A DNA stretch of 10,056 nucleotides from Clostridia bacterium (lineage in GTDB: Bacteria; Bacillota; Clostridia; Christensenellales; Aristaeellaceae): contig JAFPYA010000275.1 in NCBI GenBank assembly GCA_017412445.1, positions 1 through 10,056 on the forward strand, written 5' to 3'. Below, piece by piece: positions 1 through 6,353 of this stretch; within the stretch, counting starts at the first letter, position 1, and each line of letters starts with the position of its first letter. Under the pieces are notes generated by a model, which was given only the letters and a program-made list of their open reading frames with translations, ran no database searches and was not told the origin of the DNA. The position numbers and the translations under genes were made by a program.

Positions 1-619
1 TGAAGTCCTCGGTCTCTATGGTTATGCCGCTTTGCTGCAAAAGCTTTTCGCTGTAGCGCACGGTTCTGAAGGGCATGACCCTTGCGCCGATCTGAGCTAT
101 CCTCGCCGTGCGTATGGCCTTGACCACGGCGCACACGCGGGTGAACCATTCAACGTCCTTTTTGAACTCCTCACCGTCAACGGGGCAGGTGTGGCGGCTC
201 GTCAGCGAATACTTTATGCCATACTGGCGCAGGTTGTTGCACAGGCTCAGCTTTCCGCAGAAGGCGTCGCGGCGGTTGGCCAAATCCAGCTTTTCAAAGT
301 CGTCGTCGCAGGCCTGAATGAGTATGGGGCAGTTGAGGCCGCTCTTTTTAATCGCGTCGGCGACGCCGGTCTCCTCGCCGAAGTTGGGCAGGCACACGAT
401 AATGCCATCAATTTCGTCTGAATGACGGCGGAAGAGGCTCGCGCACTTGACCGCCTCGTCATAAGTCATGGTTTCGCCCATGAACGTGTCGTCGGGAGAG
501 AGGGTTATCACCTCGTGACCCCAGTCCTTTAAGCATTTGAGGAGCTTCTCCCTCGCGGTCAGCACCAGATGATCGGGAAAAAAGCTGCGGTTTGAAACTA
601 TAACTCCGAAGGTCGCCAT
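1..619 (-). CDS. L-fucose/L-arabinose isomerase-family protein (3' end cut by window edge)
   Basis: The first 206 codons of a sugar isomerase-like protein are present; the C-terminal part lies beyond the left edge. The N-terminal alpha/beta domain resembles the broad family of L-fucose isomerase-related proteins. Motifs typical of that family are visible: a CLPNFGEE segment at residues 76-83, RRDAFCGK at 116-123 followed by NNLRQYGI at 128-135, and IGAR at 177-180 followed by RTVRYSEKLL at 185-194. The metal-binding and catalytic acidic residues of the family lie further downstream and cannot be checked. The ATG start has an AAGGGGG ribosome binding site about 9 bases upstream. The gene follows the FGGY kinase by 41 bp and is at least the seventh gene of the minus-strand operon. 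By context it should convert the released aldose to the ketose used by the kinase; D-apiose to apulose is one candidate. The family is confident, the substrate is not. Confidence 0.8.
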   Translation of the reverse strand, partial: MATFGVIVSNRSFFPDHLVLTAREKLLKCLKDWGHEVITLSPDDTFMGETMTYDEAVKCASLFRRHSDEIDGIIVCLPNFGEETGVADAIKKSGLNCPILIQACDDDFEKLDLANRRDAFCGKLSLCNNLRQYGIKYSLTSRHTCPVDGEEFKKDVEWFTRVCAVVKAIRTARIAQIGARVMPFRTVRYSEKLLQQSGITIETEDF

Positions 620-660
620 ACAAATAATCCCCCTTAATTTTTGCGCTGAAATGCTTTTTG

Positions 661-2106
661 TCATCTAACCCTGTTTACCGCGCCGTGCCACATGTCCATT
701 AAGCGCTCGCGCTCGGACGCGCTTATCTTGGGCTCGTAGCGCTTAGTGCCGCTCTCAAGCGGTTTATCGCTTATGCCCAGCGTCTCGGCGGCCATCTTCG
801 CGCTGCCAAGGGCGCTGAGCTCGGTTTCGTCGCTCGCCTCCACGGGACAGCCCAGCAGATCCGCCTGCAATTGCATGAGCGTTTTGTTTTTGCAGCCGCC
901 GCCGTCCGCGTGCAGAAGCCTGACCGGCACGCCGGCGTCCCTTTGCATGGTGTCTATCACGTCCGCGTTCTGGTACGCCATGCTCTCGAGCGCCGCCCTC
1001 ACCATGTGGGCGCGGGTGGTGGCGCGGTTTATGCCTATAAACGCGGCGCGGGCGTTGGAGTCGAAGTAGGGCGCGCCGAGCCCGGAGAACGCGGGCACCA
1101 GATACACGCCGTCGGTCGAAGGCACCGTAAGCGCCACCTCCTCGACCTTCGAGGGCGAGGAGACCATTTCGGCCTCGTCGCAAAGCCACCTGAGGGTGTC
1201 GCCCGAGTGGGTGATGTTGCCCTCGAGCACGTAGTCCGTTTCGCCCCTTCGCCCGTAGGCAACAGAGGTGGATAGCCCCTTTGAGACCTTGGCCGTCTTG
1301 CCCGTGTTCATCATGACCGAGCTGCCCGTGCCGTATGAGGTCTTTATCATGCCTTCCTTCACGCAGCCCTGGGCAAAGAGCGAGGCGTGGCTGTCGCCCA
1401 TTACGCCGATTATCGGCACGCCCTGAGGCAGACCGGCTTCGCTTATTTCGCCAAACAGGCTGTCCGAGGGCAATACCTCGGGCAAGGCGCAGGGCGGGAT
1501 ATCGAATATGCCGCACAGCTCGGGCGAGTATTTGAGGGCACGGATGTCGAAAAGCTCGGTTCTTGCGGCGTTGCTCACGTCCTGCTTAAAGCTTTTGCCG
1601 CCCGTGAGCCTGTAGATAAGAAAGCTGTCCACGGTGCCTATAAACGCTTCTCCGTTTTGAGCCTTTTTGTAAAGCTCCCCGTCCTCACGCAAGGCCATAG
1701 CGGCCTTTGCGGCGGGGTAGTAGGGGCTCAGATCGAGGCCGCTTAACGCCTTGACCGAATCGGCCTTGTCGGAAAGCCCGGCGCAGATGCCCCCGGCGCG
1801 CACGTCCTGCCAGACTATCGCGCGCCTGAGCGCCTTGCCGCTTTTATCCCAGAATACCGTGGTTTCGCGCTGGTTGCACAGCGACAACGCGGCGATTTCG
1901 CTTTTGTCCGTGCCGCGCGCAACCTCGATAATGCCTTCCTCTACGTTTTGCCAGATCTCGTCCGCATCGTGCTCCGCGCCGCCCACGCCCGGATAATACT
2001 GCCTGTGCGCCTTCGAAAAGCGCTTAAGTATGTTCAGATTGTTGTCCAAGAGAAACACCTTGTCGGCGGAGGTGCTCTGGTCTATCGCGATAATATATTT
2101 TTTCAT
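661..2106 (-). CDS. FGGY-family sugar kinase, glycerol-kinase-like
   Basis: A full-length 481-residue FGGY carbohydrate kinase, a cytoplasmic ATP-dependent sugar or polyol phosphotransferase. The N-terminal ATP-loop motif IAIDQST is at residues 6-12, EHDADEIW at 45-52, NQRET at 78-82, SPYY at 127-130, the catalytic-base region GDSHASLFAQ at 237-246, SYGTGS at 257-262 and the second nucleotide-binding motif DGGGCKN at 401-407. Lining it up with E. coli GlpK by eye, the glycerol-contacting Arg83, Glu84, Tyr135 and Asp245 appear as Arg80, Glu81, Tyr129 and Asp238, while Gln246 is replaced by Ser239. It is therefore a glycerol-kinase-type member but probably not a glycerol kinase. Its ATG overlaps the stop of the transketolase C subunit (ATGA), so the two are probably translationally coupled. 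Beside an isomerase and a transketolase it should phosphorylate a ketose; apulose is the favoured guess, and xylulose is an alternative. Confidence 0.9.
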   Translation of the reverse strand: MKKYIIAIDQSTSADKVFLLDNNLNILKRFSKAHRQYYPGVGGAEHDADEIWQNVEEGIIEVARGTDKSEIAALSLCNQRETTVFWDKSGKALRRAIVWQDVRAGGICAGLSDKADSVKALSGLDLSPYYPAAKAAMALREDGELYKKAQNGEAFIGTVDSFLIYRLTGGKSFKQDVSNAARTELFDIRALKYSPELCGIFDIPPCALPEVLPSDSLFGEISEAGLPQGVPIIGVMGDSHASLFAQGCVKEGMIKTSYGTGSSVMMNTGKTAKVSKGLSTSVAYGRRGETDYVLEGNITHSGDTLRWLCDEAEMVSSPSKVEEVALTVPSTDGVYLVPAFSGLGAPYFDSNARAAFIGINRATTRAHMVRAALESMAYQNADVIDTMQRDAGVPVRLLHADGGGCKNKTLMQLQADLLGCPVEASDETELSALGSAKMAAETLGISDKPLESGTKRYEPKISASERERLMDMWHGAVNRVR

Positions 2107-3032
2107 GCGTTGAGCCCCGCTTTAAGCGCGCGCGCTATGCCGTTTTCGTCCAGCCCGTAGTGCGCGAATACCTCGTTGGATGTGCCGGTATAGTATTTTT
2201 CATCGGGCAGGCCGAGTATTTTCATGCGCGTGGGCTTGTTTTGGCTCAGATATTCCGCTACTGCGCCGCCAAGGCCGCCGTATATGGAGTGTTCCTCGAC
2301 TGTCAAAACAAAGCCCGTCTCCGCGGCCTCGCTTATAGCCTCGCAGTCCAGGGGCTTGATAGTGAACATATCGTACACGCTCACGTTTATGCTCTCGTTT
2401 TTAAGCATCTGAGCGGCCTTGAGCGCGCGGCACACGGTTTCGCCCGCGGCGATGATTGCGGCGTCCTTGCCCTCGGCAAGCTTTACGGCCTTGCCCACGG
2501 TAAAGCTTGTGCCGGGGGCGTATATGTCCTCCACTGCGCCTCTGCCTACCCTCACGAACGCCGGCTCGTTTGAGGCGGCGAGATAGTCGGTAAGGCAGCG
2601 CATCTGCACCGCGTCCGAGGGCAGGAACACCTCGAGCGAGGGTATTGCGCGCATCAGCGCTATGTCCTGAGTGGAGTGGTGGGTGGAGCCCAGCGCGCCG
2701 TAGGACACGCCGCCGCTCACGCCGATTATCTTCACGTTCATGTGGCTGTAGGCCACGTCAACCTTAACCTGCTCGGCACTGCGCATCGAAAAGAAGCAGG
2801 CGGGGCCGCATACGAAGGGGCGAAGCCCCGCGTCCGCCAGACCCGCGGCGATGCCCACCGCGTCCTGCTCTGCGATGCCGCACTCCACAAACTGTTCGGG
2901 CAGCTGCTTTGCGTAGTCGCCGAGCGTCACGCTGCCGCGGCTGTCGGTGGCGAGGGTGAATATGCTCTTGTCTTCCTTTGCCAGTTCAAGTATCCTCTGG
3001 GTGAAAGCGCCCCTTAAAGTGCTCATGCTCAT
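2103..3032 (-). CDS. Transketolase, C-terminal subunit (split transketolase)
   Basis: A 309-residue protein corresponding to the pyrimidine-binding and C-terminal domains of transketolase. The motif GIAEQD at residues 52-57 contains Glu55, the position of the glutamate that activates the thiamine diphosphate aminopyrimidine. The GSTHHSTQD segment at 115-123 supplies the active-site histidine region, and LPSD at 137-140 is a family landmark. The C-terminal domain runs from about residue 180 to the end. It must pair with the N-terminal subunit encoded immediately upstream to make an active enzyme that transfers a two-carbon ketol unit. Its ATG overlaps the upstream stop (ATGA), and it overlaps the kinase start the same way. 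A second ATG two codons in is possible, but the AAAGGGGG ribosome site lies about 10 bases from the first, which favours it. Split transketolases occur both as housekeeping enzymes and in apulose 4-phosphate cleavage; its position among catabolic genes favours a dedicated catabolic role. Confidence 0.9.
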   Translation of the reverse strand: MSMSTLRGAFTQRILELAKEDKSIFTLATDSRGSVTLGDYAKQLPEQFVECGIAEQDAVGIAAGLADAGLRPFVCGPACFFSMRSAEQVKVDVAYSHMNVKIIGVSGGVSYGALGSTHHSTQDIALMRAIPSLEVFLPSDAVQMRCLTDYLAASNEPAFVRVGRGAVEDIYAPGTSFTVGKAVKLAEGKDAAIIAAGETVCRALKAAQMLKNESINVSVYDMFTIKPLDCEAISEAAETGFVLTVEEHSIYGGLGGAVAEYLSQNKPTRMKILGLPDEKYYTGTSNEVFAHYGLDENGIARALKAGLNA

Positions 3033-3853
3033 TTGAAGCTCGCCCCCTTTACGTCAAGCGCCCTGTACGCCTCAGTAAGCTGTTCGTCAGAGGGCACCTT
3101 GTGATGCCATTCGGCCTTGTTTTCGGCGAAGGGCAGTCCCTTGCCCTTTATTGTATGGGCGATAAGCATGTGCGGCTTGTCCTTTGCGTGCTCGCCCTCA
3201 AAATAGTTTACGAGCGCCTCCATGTCGTTGCCGTCCACCTCGCAAACGTCCCAGCCGAACGCCTGCCATTTGGCCTTAAAGTCCTCAAGCGCCATCACGT
3301 CCTCGGTGCTGCCGCTTATCTGAAGGCCGTTGCGGTCGACCATCGCAAACAGATTGTCCAGCCTGTAGTTTGCGCCCGCCATGGCCGCCTCCCACACGCT
3401 GCCCTCGGCCTGCTCGCCGTCGCCCATAAGGCAATAGACCCTGTAGCCCTTGCCCGTGCGCTTTGCGCCCAGCGCCGCGCCTACCGCCACCGGCAGGCCG
3501 TGACCCAGCGCGCCCGTGCACACCTCCACGCCCGGCACCTGATTGTTCGGGTGGCCTATAATGCGGCTGCCCGCGCGTGAAAACGTGGCCAATTCCTTTT
3601 TGTCAAAAAAGCCCCTGTGAGCAAGTACCGCGTAGTAACCCTCGCAGGAGTGGCCTTTGCTAAGGAAAAACCTGTCCCTGTCGGGGTTTTTGGGGTCGTC
3701 CGGATACACGTTGAGTATCCGGCAGTACAGCGCGGTCAATATGTCCGCCGCGCTCATCGCGCCGCCCGTGTGCCCCGTGGCGGCGTCGTGTATCATAGTC
3801 ACCGCGTCCGCGCGGATTTGATTTGCCGTTTGCTTCAATTCATTTACAGTCAA
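3029..3853 (-). CDS. Transketolase, N-terminal subunit (split transketolase), TTG start
   Basis: A 274-residue thiamine-diphosphate-binding subunit. Landmarks are GHTGG at residues 27-31 (usually GHPGG), SKGH at 66-69, GHPN at 100-103, GALGHG at 114-119, and the diphosphate/Mg binding motif starting GDGE at 144-147 and ending at Asn175 in VDRNG. Asp145 and Asn175 are the expected metal ligands. There is no ATG near the N terminus. The open frame extends to an upstream TTG at 3862, but that codon directly abuts the GGAGG ribosome site with no spacer. The TTG at 3853, nine bases after GGAGG, is the plausible start and gives the family-like N terminus MTVNELKQTANQIRAD. It follows GH43 by 14 bp and overlaps the C-terminal subunit by ATGA, consistent with equal subunit production. 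With that subunit it should cleave a ketose phosphate using an aldose phosphate acceptor. Confidence 0.9.
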   Translation of the reverse strand: MTVNELKQTANQIRADAVTMIHDAATGHTGGAMSAADILTALYCRILNVYPDDPKNPDRDRFFLSKGHSCEGYYAVLAHRGFFDKKELATFSRAGSRIIGHPNNQVPGVEVCTGALGHGLPVAVGAALGAKRTGKGYRVYCLMGDGEQAEGSVWEAAMAGANYRLDNLFAMVDRNGLQISGSTEDVMALEDFKAKWQAFGWDVCEVDGNDMEALVNYFEGEHAKDKPHMLIAHTIKGKGLPFAENKAEWHHKVPSDEQLTEAYRALDVKGASFK

Positions 3854-3862
3854 GCGTCCCAA

Positions 3863-3867
3863 CCTCC
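3863..3867 (-). promoter_or_regulatory. Ribosome binding site that decides the transketolase N-subunit start
   Basis: A perfect GGAGG on the minus strand lies nine bases before the TTG at 3853 and zero bases before the TTG at 3862. The spacing selects the downstream TTG. The TAA stop of the GH43 gene (3868-3870) runs straight into this site, so a ribosome terminating on GH43 would sit on the transketolase ribosome binding site. Confidence 0.75.
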
Positions 3868-4863
3868 TTAAAGTGCGAAGCGCTCTTTATATTCAAGGCG
3901 GAGCATTCCGCCTTCGTATTCGATGGGAAACCAAATGTAGGAGCAGCGCAGAAAGTCGCCCGTGTTGTGCCTTTCGCACATGTATATGTCCCTGCCCTCG
4001 CGGGTTTTGAATATGAACGTGCCCTGCGTGCGGAAGCTCGTGCGCTCGCTGTCGCCCGTGAACGGGTCACCCATGTCCTCCCAGCCGTGCATCGGGTGCC
4101 TGCTTCTGGCGTATTTCGCGGGGTTGTAATCCCAGCCGGTCAGGCCTGAGGTTATCAGGTAGTAATATTCGCCCTTCTTTACCATGCAGGGCGCTTCTCT
4201 TTTATCGCAGGCATCGATGCGGGCGTACTCGCCGGTAAAGCCGGTGTAGTCGTCCGTGAGCCTGACTATGTGCAGGCAGCGCTCGAAGGGCTCAAGCACC
4301 TTGTGCCACTGGCGGCTAATCTGCCTGTCGTATATGAAATAGGCCTTGCCGTCGTCGTCCTGAAACACGGTCGAGTCGCGCACGAAGCCGTTATCGTCTA
4401 TGGGGCGCGTTATGCATTCAAGCTCGTATAAGCCGTTTACGCGCCCGGATACGGCACACAGCGCCTCGGCCTGCCCGTATTCAAAGCCATGGTCGCCGGG
4501 ACAGCGCACGTAGTGGCACCACAGCACGTATTTTTTCGTCTTTTCGTTGTAGATTATCTTGGGGCGCTCAAAGCGCATGGGCGCGTAAAGCGGGCTGTCC
4601 CTGTCGCTTGAGCAGGGCAGTATTACGCCCTCGTACTCCCAGGAGACGAGGTCGCTGCTTTTGTACATGCCTACGCCCTGAACGGTCACCTGACCGCCCT
4701 CGCCCTTGCCCGCAAACGGCTTTGCCTGAAGCATCTGGCCGTACCAGTGATAGCAGCCGTCGGCGTAGATGATGCCGCCGTCCGAGGCGTTGATTATATT
4801 GCCGTCAGTATCGATATGCTGGTGAAACTCGTCCACGCGGCCGTTTATGAATTCCCGCGTCAT
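3868..4863 (-). CDS. GH43-like five-bladed beta-propeller glycosidase, intracellular
   Basis: A 331-residue protein with the pattern of family GH43-type enzymes related to exo-beta-1,3-galactanases and arabinofuranosidases (subfamily 24/34-like by eye). Visible landmarks are INASDGGII at residues 24-32, YHWYG at 38-42, SSDLVSWEYEG at 69-79, ERPKIIYN at 99-106, RDSTVFQDDDGKAY at 162-175, EAPCM at 223-227, YYLITSGLTGWDYN at 234-247 and TQGT at 279-282. In the characterised Phanerochaete exo-beta-1,3-galactanase a Glu acts as acid and a Gln as base; Glu223 and Gln280 occupy the matching motifs here, and Glu99 matches a further conserved Glu. There is no signal peptide, so it should act on imported oligosaccharides in the cytoplasm. 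Its ATG overlaps the GH29 stop (ATGA), linking synthesis of the two glycosidases. Likely substrates are galactosides or arabinofuranosides, but an apioside cannot be excluded. The fold is confident and the specificity is open. Confidence 0.8.
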   Translation of the reverse strand: MTREFINGRVDEFHQHIDTDGNIINASDGGIIYADGCYHWYGQMLQAKPFAGKGEGGQVTVQGVGMYKSSDLVSWEYEGVILPCSSDRDSPLYAPMRFERPKIIYNEKTKKYVLWCHYVRCPGDHGFEYGQAEALCAVSGRVNGLYELECITRPIDDNGFVRDSTVFQDDDGKAYFIYDRQISRQWHKVLEPFERCLHIVRLTDDYTGFTGEYARIDACDKREAPCMVKKGEYYYLITSGLTGWDYNPAKYARSRHPMHGWEDMGDPFTGDSERTSFRTQGTFIFKTREGRDIYMCERHNTGDFLRCSYIWFPIEYEGGMLRLEYKERFAL

Positions 4864-6311
4864 ATACCCTCGCCTGTAAGCTTTATCATGTTTACGTATT
4901 TTGTGGGCAGCGAGTCGGGCAGCTTTATCAGCGTCGCGCCAAATGCGTTCTGAAGCGGCAGTTCGCCCGCCTCAGGCATAATAGCCCTTTCGGCGCGGCC
5001 GCCAAGCGCCCTCAGGCACAGCGTGGAGCCGGGATTTGCGTTCATCAGGAAGGCGTACACCGCGCCGTCCTTTTGGGTGTAGCGCACGTCGTCGCTCTTC
5101 CACGGGGTTTTGCCCTCTTTTTCGCTCATCTGGGTCGAGCCCTCGCCGGAAACCCTGTAGGGGCGCGAGCCGTATATGCCCTCGCCGTTGAGCCTGAACC
5201 ACCCGCCGAGCTCCCTGAGTATGTATTTTTCCTCCTCGTCGAGCGTGCCGTCGGGCTTTATGGGTATGCTCAAAAGCAGAGAGCCGTTTTTGGAAACTAT
5301 GTCAGCAAGCATCTCAATTATCTCATCGGGCTGCTTGTACTTCGCGCGCAGGTCGTAGAACCAGTTGCCTATGCAGGTGTCGGTGTTCCACGGGTAGGGG
5401 CTGGGCTGGGTGAGCACGCTGCGCTCCATATCGAGCACGCCTATTCTGTATATTTCCGCGCCCCGGTTCTTCTGCAGGTACATGGCGCGGTTTTCGCCGT
5501 GGCGCTCGATAGATTTGTTGTACAGCCGGCTGACCACCTCGAGCCCGGGATCGTAGGCCCGGTCCTCGAGGTAGTTGGAGCCCTTCTTCGCCCAGTGGCG
5601 GCCGAAGGGCAGCGAGGCGTCGGAGTAGAGAAAATCGAGGTCGAAGCTGTCTATCAGCTCGTCCATACACCTCTGCCAGTATTTGTGAAATGCGGGGTTG
5701 AGCGTGCACCAGGGGATGTTGACCTTGGGGTCGCTGGTCACGTGCTCGTAATTGTCGTGATAGAAATCGCGCCACTTGGGGTCGTTGCCGTCGTAGGGCA
5801 CGCCCGCGTACTGGCCGTACTTGTCCGCGCCCTTGTTGGTGTTCCACCAGCTGAAGGAGGGCGCCAGATGCTCGGTCGCGCCGAAGGACAGATTTTTGCG
5901 CCTCGCCGCGTCCTGCCAAAGCCTGAGTATATCCTTGTGCGGCCCCACGTTGACGCTGTTCATGGGGTTTATATCGGAATGATAGTTGAAGAAGTTGTCG
6001 TGGTGCATCGCCTGCGCCGCAAAGAAACGCGCGCCCGCGTCGATGTAGGTGTCTATGAGCGCGTCGGGATCGAAGCGCTCGGCCTTCCACAGTGCGCACA
6101 CGTCCTTATAGCCGAACACAGAGGGATGGCCGTAATGCTTTACATGAAACTCGTACTGGGGCGAGCCCTGCACGTACATTCCCTTTGCGTACCAGTCGCC
6201 CTGCATAGGCACGCTCTGCGGCCCCCAGTGAGACCAGATGCCGAATTTTGCGTCCCTGTACCATTCGGGGGCTTCAAAGCCGTAAAGAGATTCAAATGTG
6301 GGTTTAAACAT
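4860..6311 (-). CDS. GH29-like alpha-L-fucosidase-superfamily glycosidase, intracellular
   Basis: A 483-residue protein built like GH29 alpha-L-fucosidases: a catalytic barrel followed by a small C-terminal beta domain from about residue 385. Landmarks are WYRDAKFGIWSHWG at residues 17-30, HHDNF at 103-107 (usually HHDGF), FLYSDA at 227-232 in the place of the canonical WFDG nucleophile motif, DTCIGNW at 311-317, and the family block GSLLLSI followed by PDGT and NGEGIYGSRP at 343-384. Asp231 is the predicted nucleophile. Glu297 in LDMERS is a possible acid/base, though that residue varies within GH29. No signal peptide is present. The ATG has a GGAGG four bases upstream, the gene starts 42 bp after lacI ends, and its stop overlaps the GH43 start. 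Family membership is confident. The changed nucleophile motif and the absence of a fucose aldolase in the operon make a substrate other than plain L-fucoside quite possible. Confidence 0.85.
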   Translation of the reverse strand: MFKPTFESLYGFEAPEWYRDAKFGIWSHWGPQSVPMQGDWYAKGMYVQGSPQYEFHVKHYGHPSVFGYKDVCALWKAERFDPDALIDTYIDAGARFFAAQAMHHDNFFNYHSDINPMNSVNVGPHKDILRLWQDAARRKNLSFGATEHLAPSFSWWNTNKGADKYGQYAGVPYDGNDPKWRDFYHDNYEHVTSDPKVNIPWCTLNPAFHKYWQRCMDELIDSFDLDFLYSDASLPFGRHWAKKGSNYLEDRAYDPGLEVVSRLYNKSIERHGENRAMYLQKNRGAEIYRIGVLDMERSVLTQPSPYPWNTDTCIGNWFYDLRAKYKQPDEIIEMLADIVSKNGSLLLSIPIKPDGTLDEEEKYILRELGGWFRLNGEGIYGSRPYRVSGEGSTQMSEKEGKTPWKSDDVRYTQKDGAVYAFLMNANPGSTLCLRALGGRAERAIMPEAGELPLQNAFGATLIKLPDSLPTKYVNMIKLTGEGI

Positions 6312-6353
6312 ATGCCCTCCCCAAGTAAGTGCGTCCAGATGCGGTATATGTTG

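Noticed and set aside
3101..3580. A plus-strand open frame of 159 codons opposite the transketolase N subunit
   Set aside because: Antisense shadow of a gene with intact catalytic motifs; low-complexity translation rich in Ala, His, Val and Arg.
1..3853. A sulfoquinovose (sulfoglycolytic transketolase) pathway, which also uses a split transketolase
   Set aside because: That pathway has no FGGY kinase step, and no sulfosugar-specific gene is visible; the kinase and fucose-isomerase-like gene fit an apulose-type route better.
1..6311. Classical L-fucose catabolism, suggested by the GH29 and fucose-isomerase-like genes
   Set aside because: That route needs a fuculose-phosphate aldolase; the operon supplies a transketolase instead, and the kinase is glycerol-kinase-like.
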